A stretch of DNA of 64,000 bases from Anaerolineae bacterium (lineage in GTDB: Bacteria; Chloroflexota; Anaerolineae; Aggregatilineales; J027): contig JAIOHL010000355.1 of assembly GCA_019913005.1 (NCBI GenBank), forward strand, positions 1-64,000, in the 5' to 3' direction. Under the pieces are notes generated by a model, which was given only the letters and a program-made list of their open reading frames with translations, was not told the origin of the DNA and did not search any database. A program made the translations under genes and the position numbers. Of the stretch, positions 51,277-59,480 are shown piece after piece. How positions within the stretch are numbered: the stretch's first letter is position 1; every line of letters begins with the position of its first letter.

Positions 51277-52209
51277 ATGACGAGTTATATCTACTGCAAA
51301 AATCTGGTGCGGGCCTATCAAGTCGGCGGTCATGAGGTTTTAGCGCTCAAAGGGGTGGATTTTTCGATGGAACAGGGCGAGATGGTAGCGATTGTCGGGC
51401 CAAGTGGCGCGGGCAAAAGTTCACTATTGAACCTGTTGGGGGGATTGGATAAACCCACTGCCGGACAATTAACCGTTGATAGCCTAAATCTGCTCGAACT
51501 CAAAGGCAAGCGGCTGGCGGAATATCGGTTGAAAAGGGTCGGGTTTGTCTGGCAAAACGTCACCCGCAATCTGCTGCCGCATCGTTCCGCCTTCCATAAT
51601 GTGACCCTGCCGATGACCCTTGCCGGGATGTCGCCGTGGCAGCGCGGCAAACAGGCCCGCGAATTATTGGATGCGGTGGGGCTGAATGACCAAACTCATA
51701 AACGACCTGCCACTTTATCAGGTGGTCAGCAACAGCGTGTTGCCATCGCCGTCGCCCTTGCCAATCGGCCTTCGCTGTTATTGGCAGATGAACCCACCGG
51801 TGCGTTGGATCGTAAAAACGCGATTCAGGTGATGCAACTGATTAATGATTTGCGGGGGCGTTATGGTCTGACGGTGTTGATGGTGACACATGACCTCGAT
51901 ATTGCGGCCTATGCTGACCGCACTTTGACGTTACGTGATGGGGCCTTAGGCCAAGACGTCTCGCACGCCTCCGAAGAAACACCCTTCTTAGATACCGAAG
52001 GTCGGATTCAGCTACCCGACACTGCCAAATCACAACTATCTGAAGCGACCCGTATCGCAGTCGAGGTGCGCCCAGAGGGGATTTTACTGCGGCCTGAACA
52101 TGACACCCCCGACGACACCCATCTGCTGCTTAATGAGATGTTCCCACAAGATGTCCCACCCACGCGACGGCGCTTCCTTCGACGAGGCAAGAAACGGGGG
52201 GCGGCATGA
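51277..52209 (+). CDS. ABC ATPase 1 of the FtsX-type exporter (LolD/MacB-like)
   Basis: 310 residues. Walker A GPSGAGKSS lies near residue 45, LSGGQQQR is the signature, LLADEPTGALD the Walker B and VTHDLDIA the switch His. The core is the usual 220 residues; an 85-residue C-terminal extension ending in a basic tail (RRRFLRRGKKRG) is unusual. The ATG at 51277 is preferred because GAGGTG stands upstream; an earlier frame start at 51181 lies within the adaptor gene. It overlaps the second ATPase by 4 bp. The two ATPases may form a heterodimer on the double-core permease. Confidence 0.92.
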   Translation: MTSYIYCKNLVRAYQVGGHEVLALKGVDFSMEQGEMVAIVGPSGAGKSSLLNLLGGLDKPTAGQLTVDSLNLLELKGKRLAEYRLKRVGFVWQNVTRNLLPHRSAFHNVTLPMTLAGMSPWQRGKQARELLDAVGLNDQTHKRPATLSGGQQQRVAIAVALANRPSLLLADEPTGALDRKNAIQVMQLINDLRGRYGLTVLMVTHDLDIAAYADRTLTLRDGALGQDVSHASEETPFLDTEGRIQLPDTAKSQLSEATRIAVEVRPEGILLRPEHDTPDDTHLLLNEMFPQDVPPTRRRFLRRGKKRGAA

Positions 52210-52943
52210 GAAACAATAATCACAGAGCCTCTCCGACTACACTGTGTGTGACGGTCAACCGTGTCGAGCGTCGTTTTGGGGATGTTCAGGTGTTGCGTGG
52301 GGTAGATTTAAACGTTGAGCGTGGTGAATTGGCAGCCTTATATGGCCCATCCGGCAGCGGCAAAACCACCCTCTTGAATCTGATTGGGGCATTGGATCGT
52401 CCCACTGCTGGACAAATTGCGTTTTATGGGCAGGATATTTTGCGGATGAATGACCGTGCCCGTACCAAACTGCGCCGTAAATCCATCGGCTTTATTTTTC
52501 AGAGTTCGACGTTGCTGCCGACCTATACCGCTATTGAAAACATTGACCTTGCGCTGCGTCTGCTGAAATTAAACGTTTTTGAGCGTAGTCGCCGTGCCAA
52601 ATCTGCTTTGCAGGCCGTTGGTCTCAGCGCATGGGCCAATCATGTCCCCGATGAATTAAGCGGGGGTCAGCGCCAAAGGGTCGCCATTGCGCGTGCCCTT
52701 GCCATGCACCCCAAGCTGATCCTTGCCGACGAACCCACCAGCGGCCTAGATACGCGCCTTGCCCGCCGGATGCTGGCGCTGTTCCGCAGCATCGCCGAGA
52801 CACAGGGCACAACCTTTTTGATCGTCTCCCACGATCCAATGGTCATCGAATATGTAGACCATGCTTACGATCTTTTTGACGGGCAGTTGACGCCCCGCCT
52901 GATTGTCCGAGAAGAAACATCTCAAGAGGAAATCCCATGCTAA
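52206..52943 (+). CDS. ABC ATPase 2 of the FtsX-type exporter (LolD/MacB-like)
   Basis: 245 residues. Walker A GPSGSGKTT, Q-loop near FIFQSSTLL, signature LSGGQRQRVA, Walker B LILADEPTSGLD and VSHDPMVI are complete, so both ATPases look active. The start ATG overlaps the end of ATPase 1 (ATGA). Its stop overlaps the start of the LysM gene. A second ATPase in place of one homodimeric subunit suggests asymmetric control of transport. Confidence 0.92.
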   Translation: MRNNNHRASPTTLCVTVNRVERRFGDVQVLRGVDLNVERGELAALYGPSGSGKTTLLNLIGALDRPTAGQIAFYGQDILRMNDRARTKLRRKSIGFIFQSSTLLPTYTAIENIDLALRLLKLNVFERSRRAKSALQAVGLSAWANHVPDELSGGQRQRVAIARALAMHPKLILADEPTSGLDTRLARRMLALFRSIAETQGTTFLIVSHDPMVIEYVDHAYDLFDGQLTPRLIVREETSQEEIPC

Positions 52944-53812
52944 AGGTTATGATGAAACAGGGCATGTCGGCCCTAACGATGATTCTGGCGATGATCGCCG
53001 GGGGAGTTATCACCCGCCTCGCTATTCCGAGCGATAATGTCACGGATAGTGATTCTACCCCCTACGCCAATGTCCAGCAGCAAGAAACCACCCCGTCGCC
53101 TACCGCGTCGGAGACCATTCCGCCCTATACACCCCTGCCATCGCTGACGCCCTCGCAGACCCTTAAGCCACCGCCCACCTTTGAGCCAGCAACACTGACC
53201 CCACAGCCATCATTGACGCCGACCTTGACGCTGACCCCAACCATTCAACTGGACGTGTCTGTTCCCGGTCTCAATGGGGCAGAAACACCGACACCCTCTA
53301 CCACACCCGGCTGTGTCCCGCGTGAAGATTGGACATTGACGTATACCGTCAAGATGGATGATGCACTGGCCTTAATCGCCGAGCAATATAACACCTATGT
53401 GGATGAGTTGGTCAAAGCCAACTGCCTCAAAGATAAGAACCTCATTGTTATCGGGCAGGTGTTACGAGTGCCGGGGACAGCCCAACCTGTGCAAGCCTAT
53501 GATTGCAAAGCATGGGAAGTCCTAACCCCGTTTAATGGTACGGTGACGGTAGCAGGAGACGGCCAGATTACCTTTAATTGGCGTGGCCCGGATGCACCCA
53601 AATATCTGATTCGCATCTATCGGCCCGATGGCACAGTTTTTGAGCGATTGGTAGAACTACGCCAAAATGAACAGATTCAGGCCAGCGAAGACCTGCGGCC
53701 CGGTGGAACCTATACATGGTATGTTTATCCGCTGGACAATAACTTTGTGCAAATCCCCTGTCACGAAGGCGGTCCTTGGCAGTTCACCAAAGAAGCAGCG
53801 GGAGGGGCTTGA
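52937..53812 (+). CDS. Membrane-anchored LysM-domain protein
   Basis: 291 residues. An N-terminal membrane helix (about 8-27) leads into a Pro/Thr-rich linker (about 45-125). A LysM-like domain (about 131-178, LTYTVKMDDALALIAEQYN) follows, then a C-terminal beta-sandwich with NWRGPDAPKYLIRIYR and GGTYTWYVYPL that is fibronectin-III-like. Two Cys pairs may form disulfides. LysM binds peptidoglycan, so the protein could position the exporter at the wall. The start overlaps the preceding stop by 7 bp. TTGACA of the next promoter overlaps its stop codon. Confidence 0.82.
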   Translation: MLKVMMKQGMSALTMILAMIAGGVITRLAIPSDNVTDSDSTPYANVQQQETTPSPTASETIPPYTPLPSLTPSQTLKPPPTFEPATLTPQPSLTPTLTLTPTIQLDVSVPGLNGAETPTPSTTPGCVPREDWTLTYTVKMDDALALIAEQYNTYVDELVKANCLKDKNLIVIGQVLRVPGTAQPVQAYDCKAWEVLTPFNGTVTVAGDGQITFNWRGPDAPKYLIRIYRPDGTVFERLVELRQNEQIQASEDLRPGGTYTWYVYPLDNNFVQIPCHEGGPWQFTKEAAGGA

Positions 53813-53836
53813 CAGGAAGTCAGCTTGCGCTACGCT
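53809..53836 (+). promoter_or_regulatory. Internal promoter for the histidine kinase-regulator pair
   Basis: TTGACA (53809-53814) is a perfect -35 overlapping the TGA of the LysM gene. TACGCT (53831-53836) is a weak -10 at 16 bp. It may give a basal level of the two-component system independent of the operon's main promoter. Confidence 0.4.
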
Positions 53837-53868
53837 GAAAAGAAGTGAGATGTAGTGGAGAGAAATAA

Positions 53869-55515
53869 ATGAGCACCTTGCAATCCATCCGATGGCGACT
53901 ACCCCTCAGTTATGCGGGCATCGCGTTGTTGGCGACCCTAGCATTAGGGACGGTTTTGCTGACCACACTCAATGGCTATTATACGCAGCGTGAACGCGAA
54001 TATCTCCATCGCATTTCTGGGCCGTTCCCGCGTAATATCGAGCAGCTTGCCTCGGATGGGGTTGCTTTGGACGATATGCAATATGTCATAGACAATCACA
54101 GCTTTATTGCGCGTTCACGGGTACGCCTCCTCGATCCAAATTCACAAGTCGTCTTAGATACCGGTACTTTCACAGGTGGCGACTTTATCACCATCAGCGT
54201 CGAAGGTGCGCCTCCTGATGCCATCCTGAGCACGGGCAGTATGGCGGTGGCAGGAGGGGGCGGAGATTCGGGGATGCCTCCAGATTTGCAAGTGACGCAA
54301 GGCTCAGTGGCCGCGCCAGCGATTATCTCGTTTCTCAGTCTAAATGGCAGAGTACCTTTTGAATATGCTGTATCCGATGCCGAAGACAATACAGTTTATG
54401 GTCCGCTAGAATTCAGGGGACAGTCCCGCATGTTTTCCGTACCTGTCGGCGGCAGTCCATTTGGATATGATTTAGACAACCCCGAGATTTCGAAAGATGG
54501 GCGGCACTCTGGTGAAGAAGTCATCCGAGCTTTGTATACCGATGATGGGACATTCATCGGTTATCTTGAAGTGTCGGAAGGGCCAGCCTTTGGACGCGAG
54601 ATTTTAGACAGCGTAGCAAAGGGCTTGATTAGCGCCGGAGCAGTAGCGATTATTCTGGCCGCGCTGGTTGGCTGGTTAGTGAGTCGGAATATCAGCCAAC
54701 CCCTGCTCGCCCTGACGGAAGCCACCAGCCACATGGCCGATGGTCGGCTTTCGGCCCGCGTAGATATGAAACGAGGTGACGAACTGGGTATCTTGGCCCG
54801 CTCGTTTAATGACATGGCGCATCGCGTCGAGAATACCGTTGTCACACTGCGCCGATTTGTAGCCGATGCCGCTCATGAACTGCATACCCCCCTGACCGCC
54901 CTACGCACCAATCTCGAATTAGCAGTTGTCGAAACCGACCCCCAGACCCGTGAAAACTTTATCCATCGTGCCGAAGCCCAAGCCAACCGCCTTGAACATC
55001 TGACCAACAGCCTGCTCGATTTGGCACGCATCGAATCCGGCTCGTATCAGCATCAGACCCAATCGGTGGATTTGACAGGATTGATCAAACAGATTAATGA
55101 GGTTTATGCGTCACGTGCTGAACAGGCCGGGTTATCGTTGAATCTCGATACCCCCTCTCAGGAAGTCACCATTGAAGCCAATGAGCCACAAATCACGCGG
55201 GTGATTGATAATCTGCTGGATAACGCGCTCAAATTTACCCCCGAAGAGGGCACGATTACATTGGGGCTGATTCCACAAGAAAGTGATGTTGAATTGTGGG
55301 TCAAAGATACGGGTATCGGCATTCCTCCCGAAGATTTGCCGAACCTATTTAACCGTTTTTATCGGGGGCATAACGTCGCGGCTTATCCGGGCAACGGGCT
55401 TGGCCTTGTCATTATCAAAGCTATTGTAGAAGAACACCGGGGGACAGTGACAGTTCACAGCGACCATTCCGGCACACGCTTTTCGGTCAAGCTGCCAAAG
55501 GGGGCAGTATCATGA
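53869..55515 (+). CDS. Sensor histidine kinase
   Basis: 548 residues. Membrane helices near 15-35 and 250-270 bracket an extracytoplasmic sensor region of about 215 residues with Gly-rich loops. A HAMP domain (about 270-320) leads to the phosphoacceptor His336 in AAHELHTPLTALR. The ATPase domain has NLLDNALKFTP, DTGIGIPPEDLPNLF and GNGLGLVII. The H-box reads HELHTPL rather than HELRTPL. It overlaps the response regulator by 4 bp. It probably senses the same envelope condition or substrate that the upstream exporter handles. Confidence 0.94.
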   Translation: MSTLQSIRWRLPLSYAGIALLATLALGTVLLTTLNGYYTQREREYLHRISGPFPRNIEQLASDGVALDDMQYVIDNHSFIARSRVRLLDPNSQVVLDTGTFTGGDFITISVEGAPPDAILSTGSMAVAGGGGDSGMPPDLQVTQGSVAAPAIISFLSLNGRVPFEYAVSDAEDNTVYGPLEFRGQSRMFSVPVGGSPFGYDLDNPEISKDGRHSGEEVIRALYTDDGTFIGYLEVSEGPAFGREILDSVAKGLISAGAVAIILAALVGWLVSRNISQPLLALTEATSHMADGRLSARVDMKRGDELGILARSFNDMAHRVENTVVTLRRFVADAAHELHTPLTALRTNLELAVVETDPQTRENFIHRAEAQANRLEHLTNSLLDLARIESGSYQHQTQSVDLTGLIKQINEVYASRAEQAGLSLNLDTPSQEVTIEANEPQITRVIDNLLDNALKFTPEEGTITLGLIPQESDVELWVKDTGIGIPPEDLPNLFNRFYRGHNVAAYPGNGLGLVIIKAIVEEHRGTVTVHSDHSGTRFSVKLPKGAVS

Positions 55516-56210
55516 GACCTACCAATCATATTCTGGTGATTGAAGACGACCCCGGCATAGCCTATAGTTTGCAAGATGGCCTCAAACGTGAAGGCTACAC
55601 AGTGACATGGAAGGCCAACGGGCATGACGGAATGGATTTTGCCCGCGACATCAAGCCGCATTTGATTATTTTGGATGTCCGCCTGCCTGACGGCTCCGGC
55701 TTCGATTTTTGCCGCCAAATGCGCTATATGGGGTTGCGCCAGCCGATTATTATGCTGACCGTCAACCGCGAGGAGATGGACAAAGTGCTGGGGCTGGAAA
55801 TGGGTGCGGATGATTATGTCACGAAACCCTACAGCCTGCGTGAATTAGCCTCAAGGGTGAGGGCACAATTACGGCGGGCCTATGGCGAACTTGCCAGCAC
55901 TGACAGCAATACCCTCTATGTCGGCGACCTTTTGATTGATCGGGCACGAGGGCAGGTGACGCGCGGTGAAGAGGTGGTCAATTTGACCCCCACCGAGTTT
56001 CGGCTTCTGACATTTATGGCCCAACACCCCAATCAAATCCTCAATCGCAACCAGATTTTGGACGCGGTGTGGGGTTATGAAAGTGACCCCGACAGTGAAC
56101 AGATCGTGAAGGTCAACATTCGGCGGCTGCGTGAAAAAATTGAAATTGACCCCAGCCGTCCCACATTGCTGCTGACGGTGCCGGGGATTGGTTATAAGCT
56201 GGTGTGTTGA
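55512..56210 (+). CDS. OmpR/PhoB-type response regulator
   Basis: 232 residues. Receiver domain with acidic pocket EDD at 11-13, phospho-Asp55 in IILDVRLPDG, and Lys in VTKPYS. The C-terminal winged helix contains LTPTEFRLLTFMAQHPNQI and VKVNIRRLREKIE. The start overlaps the kinase stop (ATGA). OmpR-family regulators bind direct half-sites about 10-11 bp apart, matching the TGTAAC array at 44271-44298 upstream of this operon, so it is the likely regulator there. Confidence 0.95.
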   Translation: MRPTNHILVIEDDPGIAYSLQDGLKREGYTVTWKANGHDGMDFARDIKPHLIILDVRLPDGSGFDFCRQMRYMGLRQPIIMLTVNREEMDKVLGLEMGADDYVTKPYSLRELASRVRAQLRRAYGELASTDSNTLYVGDLLIDRARGQVTRGEEVVNLTPTEFRLLTFMAQHPNQILNRNQILDAVWGYESDPDSEQIVKVNIRRLREKIEIDPSRPTLLLTVPGIGYKLVC

Positions 56211-56219
56211 GACGACGTG

Positions 56220-57209
56220 TCAGATCGTCAGGCCCATCCGCGCATACGCATAGCGACGTTTAAAGCCGAGTTGCTCAACGGCTTCAATCAGGTTGGTCTG
56301 CCACACTGGAATTTGAATCTCAATCTTATGACCCGGACTGAGTTCAAGGATTTCGCGTACCAACCTGACCAAGAGAGGATAAGCCAGTTCAGGCTGATTG
56401 GGGTCTATCTCTAGGATGAGGTTATTTAGACCACCCTTTTTTCGCAGCGCCCCAAAACGTCCAACCGCTACTACCTGCCCATTTTTATCCTGCACCTGAT
56501 AGCGGCGGCGCGTCGTCTTCGTAAAATAGCTGAGAATGGACATCATGGTTCGGGCGGCGGCGGGTACGCGGTAGACCGATTCCACAACTGGCTCATATTC
56601 CTGCACAATCGCCGGGGTGATGCGCTGTGCCAATTGATAACGCGGCTGCCATTCCGATGACTTAAGAGGCATCATGATATAAGTGGAAGACCATGCTACC
56701 TCAGCAGGTGGGGTAGGGGCTTCATAATCGTAGGTGATGCTGGTCGTATAGTTCACAAACCCCAATCTTTCATAAAGTTGTTGGGCGGGTAAATTGCCAT
56801 CAATTACGTCTAATATAATCTTTTTCGCGCCGCGCTCCCGGCCCAATTTCAAACAGGCTTCAACCAATTTTCGGGCGAGACCCTTACGGCGATGATCCGG
56901 CAGCACTGCCACATTCGATACCATCCATGTATCACTTTTGCCACGCCGTCCGATATTAGCTGTCCCAATGCGTTTGCCATCTTCCTCCCAGACATAACCG
57001 TGCATCATATCTTTCATAGAGGGTGAAACAAGGAACAGCACCCGAAAAAGAGGCCAGAGTTTTTTGACTGTCCGCAACATATCGAGTGCAGATTCTTGTT
57101 CTTCATCCTCCATATCCCATTCGGGATGGTCGGGGTATTTGGCAGCAACGCTCCAGACTTCCAACATGCTGTCAATATCTTTGGGCATGGTAAAGGGGCG
57201 GAGAGACAT
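56220..57209 (-). CDS. Double GNAT acetyltransferase-like protein
   Basis: 329 residues. A complete N-terminal GNAT domain (about 1-165) has the acetyl-CoA loop PDHRRKGLARKLVEACL and the end NLPAQQLYERLGF. The C-terminal half (about 190-329) resembles a second, degenerate GNAT fold without a clear acetyl-CoA loop. The ATG at 57209 is used because GAGGAG lies 8 bases upstream on the minus strand; the GTG at 57218 is too close to that site. It converges on the response regulator gene with a 9-bp gap. Substrate unknown. Confidence 0.8.
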   Translation of the reverse strand: MSLRPFTMPKDIDSMLEVWSVAAKYPDHPEWDMEDEEQESALDMLRTVKKLWPLFRVLFLVSPSMKDMMHGYVWEEDGKRIGTANIGRRGKSDTWMVSNVAVLPDHRRKGLARKLVEACLKLGRERGAKKIILDVIDGNLPAQQLYERLGFVNYTTSITYDYEAPTPPAEVAWSSTYIMMPLKSSEWQPRYQLAQRITPAIVQEYEPVVESVYRVPAAARTMMSILSYFTKTTRRRYQVQDKNGQVVAVGRFGALRKKGGLNNLILEIDPNQPELAYPLLVRLVREILELSPGHKIEIQIPVWQTNLIEAVEQLGFKRRYAYARMGLTI

Positions 57210-57323
57210 TTTGGACACTCCTCGTTCAATTTTGGCGGTATCTATTTATACGCAAAAAGCAGTCAATTCGATGCACATGGAGGGTAGAAAATTCTGTTTA
57301 TACAGAATATACGTTCTATTATT

Positions 57324-57359
57324 GTGGCTTATATGCGCCGAATTTGAATTCGTAGCCAC
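57324..57359. promoter_or_regulatory. Nested palindromic site upstream of the DUF4258/DUF2283 pair
   Basis: GTGGCT (57324-57329) pairs with AGCCAC (57354-57359), and inside lies the palindrome CGAATT-TG-AATTCG (57339-57352). It ends 18 bp before an extended -10, a suitable position for an operator. Confidence 0.45.
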
Positions 57360-57376
57360 GGTTACGCATGAGTTTG

Positions 57377-57385
57377 TGCTATAAC
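57377..57385 (+). promoter_or_regulatory. Extended -10 promoter for the DUF4258/DUF2283 pair
   Basis: TGCTATAAC is an extended -10 with five of six hexamer matches. Transcription would start near 57392, about 205 nt before the DUF4258 ATG. Confidence 0.4.
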
Positions 57386-57597
57386 TGAAAAGTTAATTTA
57401 GAAACTAGCCTAGAAAGGGCGATTTGGGAATATAGGAGGGCAAAAAATTTAACCATATACAAATAGGATTAAAACCTTCATTCAGAGAACATGAGTCATT
57501 GGTGGACGTTATTTTGTCATTGTGATAGCCGGAATCTCGCAATATGCTTATAGTTCTAGGAAATTTATTAATTATCTTTAGGAATATTGAACTCGAA

Positions 57598-57852
57598 ATG
57601 AGCTATCGTTTAACCGATCATGCGAAAGCCGAGTGCCAAAATCGGGGTATTCCGCTGCAAACTATAGATGAAATCATGACTAACCCTCAGCAAATCGTAG
57701 AAGCAGATGGAGGTCGCAAAATTTATCAGTCTAAAATTGAATTTGACGGTAAGATATATTTGGTACGCTTGATTGTAGAAGAAACCGACCCAGCTACTGT
57801 TATTACCGTTTATCGAACCAGCAAAATTCAGAAGTATTGGAGCAATTCATGA
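57598..57852 (+). CDS. DUF4258-family small protein (possible toxin)
   Basis: 84 residues. YRLTDHAKAECQNRGIPLQTIDEIMTNP followed by GRKIYQSKIEFDGKIYLVRLIV and a VYRTSK end fit the DUF4258 family, which resembles RelE/BrnT-like small proteins. The ATG at 57598 is chosen because the family starts there. It overlaps the DUF2283 gene by 4 bp. Adjacent DUF4258 and DUF2283 genes recur in bacteria and are often annotated as candidate toxin-antitoxin pairs. No activity is established. Confidence 0.72.
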   Translation: MSYRLTDHAKAECQNRGIPLQTIDEIMTNPQQIVEADGGRKIYQSKIEFDGKIYLVRLIVEETDPATVITVYRTSKIQKYWSNS

Positions 57853-58064
57853 AAGTCACATACGATGCTGAGGTAGACATTATTCGGATTTTGCTGAGTG
57901 ATGCCGTGATTGAAGAAAGTGATGAAGAAAAACCCGGTATCATCTTGGATTATGATCGGGATGGCAATATTGTTGGATTTGAAATCTTAGATGCCTCCAA
58001 GCGTGTCAAAAATCCGTTGGCGATGGAATATGCCATTATCGGGGAGTTAACCGCAGGGGTATAA
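57849..58064 (+). CDS. DUF2283-family small protein (possible antitoxin)
   Basis: 71 residues. VTYDAEVDIIRILLSDAVIEESDEE, then PGIILDYDRDGNIVGFEILDASKR is the DUF2283 pattern. GGAG stands 6 bp upstream, and the ATG overlaps the stop of the DUF4258 gene (ATGA). Acidic and small, it suits an antitoxin partner. A terminator for the opposite strand follows. Confidence 0.78.
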   Translation: MKVTYDAEVDIIRILLSDAVIEESDEEKPGIILDYDRDGNIVGFEILDASKRVKNPLAMEYAIIGELTAGV

Positions 58065-58099
58065 AAACAAAATAGGCGGGTTAAAAAATCTCACCCGCC
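58061..58099 (-). terminator. Terminator of the 2-oxoacid dehydrogenase operon
   Basis: GGCGGGT (58075-58081) and ACCCGCC (58093-58099) form a 7-bp stem. On the minus strand it is followed by TATTTTGTTTTTAT, a good T-rich tail. It lies between converging genes. Confidence 0.7.
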
Positions 58100-58107
58100 C
58101 TTCGAGT

Positions 58108-59466
58108 TTAGGCCCAGTTTTCCAGACGTTCTTTAAGTGTCATCATCCAACCGTCGCCCGTCGCACCATCGGCAATGCGATGATCGAAGGTGAGGCTGGC
58201 ATAACAGCAGGGCCGGATGGCAATCGCGTCATTAATCACCTTCACCCGTTTTTCGATGATACCAACCCCAAAAATCGCTGCTTGGGGCTGATTGATAATC
58301 GGGGTGGCGAATAGACTCCCACTAACGCCATGATTGGTAATCGTGATCGTGCCGCCTTGAATATCATCGGGTTTCAACTGTTTGTTACGGGCGCGATTGG
58401 CTAAATCATTGGCTTGACGGGCAAGGCCCATTAGGTTGTATTCACCCGCGTTTTTGATGACGGGCACGATCAACCCGTCGTCAATTGCCACCGCCATGCC
58501 GATATTGACGATGCGATGTAAATAAATGCCGTCGTCCGTCCACTGGCTATTTATCATGGGTACGGCGCGGCAGGCATCCACCATCGCGGCAAGGAAATAC
58601 GCGGTCAGGGTCAAATTTACACTGCTCTTGGCAAATTCAGCTTTATGCGCCTCGCGGTGGGCCATGACCGCACCCATATCTATTTCAAAAACGGTGGTGA
58701 CATGTGGACTGGTCTGTAATTTGGAGCGCACCATATGATCGGCAATGGCGCGGCGCATGTTGCTGAGGGTGACCAATTCACCGGGGACACCTTGCGGAAT
58801 CGGTTCGGCGGGGATGGCACGCGGCGGAGCAGATGGCACAGGGTCAGCAGGTGGCGACGCGACGGCGGCAGGTTTGGCTTGGGGTTTAAACTCGCCCGTT
58901 GGCTTGAACAAATCACCGGAGCCGGGTTGTTCCCACGGGGGCAAATCGGTGGTTGGCGCAGATGTCGGGTTTTGCAGATAGGCTTCCACGTCTTTTTTGG
59001 TGACACGTCCACCCGTGCCCGTACCCTTAATTTGCGTCAAATCCAATTGATGCTCGGCGGCCATGCGTGCCACAACTGGGCTAATCCGCATATGGTCAGA
59101 TGATTCCGCTTTTCCACCATTGGTGTGGGCAGAGGTGGTTGCGGCTACAGTGGTCTCCATTACAGGTTGAGGAGCATGGGTAGCGTGAGAAGCGCCACCA
59201 CTAGACTGCCCGCCCGATGGCACTTCACCGGGTTTGCCAATCACCGCCAACAACACACCCGCTTTGACCGTCTGGCCCTCTTGTACATATACCTCAAGTA
59301 AAGTACCTTCGGCGGGGGCGGGCACTTCGGTATCTACTTTATCTGTGCTGACTTCCAGTAGCGGCTCATATTCGCGCACGGTATCGCCAACCTGATGCAG
59401 CCAGCGGTTGACCGTTCCCTCGACCACCGACTCACCAAGTTGGGGCATAATCACATTAGTTGGCAT
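58108..59466 (-). CDS. Dihydrolipoamide acyltransferase (E2) of a 2-oxoacid dehydrogenase
   Basis: 452 residues. A lipoyl domain (about 1-76) carries the lipoyl Lys in STDKVDTEV. An Ala/Pro/Thr linker follows, then the E1/E3-binding segment RISPVVARMAAEHQLDLTQIKGTGTGGRVTKK (in part) near 127-160. The catalytic core (about 225-452) ends with DHRIADGA, the active-site His region. This is the branched-chain or pyruvate type with one lipoyl domain. It is the last gene of a minus-strand operon E1alpha, E1beta, E2, and no E3 gene is in the window. Confidence 0.93.
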   Translation of the reverse strand: MPTNVIMPQLGESVVEGTVNRWLHQVGDTVREYEPLLEVSTDKVDTEVPAPAEGTLLEVYVQEGQTVKAGVLLAVIGKPGEVPSGGQSSGGASHATHAPQPVMETTVAATTSAHTNGGKAESSDHMRISPVVARMAAEHQLDLTQIKGTGTGGRVTKKDVEAYLQNPTSAPTTDLPPWEQPGSGDLFKPTGEFKPQAKPAAVASPPADPVPSAPPRAIPAEPIPQGVPGELVTLSNMRRAIADHMVRSKLQTSPHVTTVFEIDMGAVMAHREAHKAEFAKSSVNLTLTAYFLAAMVDACRAVPMINSQWTDDGIYLHRIVNIGMAVAIDDGLIVPVIKNAGEYNLMGLARQANDLANRARNKQLKPDDIQGGTITITNHGVSGSLFATPIINQPQAAIFGVGIIEKRVKVINDAIAIRPCCYASLTFDHRIADGATGDGWMMTLKERLENWA

Positions 59467-59480
59467 CGCTAAAATCTCTC

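Larger units (their letters stand above)
57210..57597. other. AT-rich intergenic region with nested palindromes
   Basis: No gene is confidently seen. It holds a nested inverted repeat (57324-57359), an extended -10 (57377-57385) and AT-rich DNA up to the DUF4258 gene. A frame opening at 57544 would add 18 residues to that gene, but they do not resemble its family. Confidence 0.5.
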
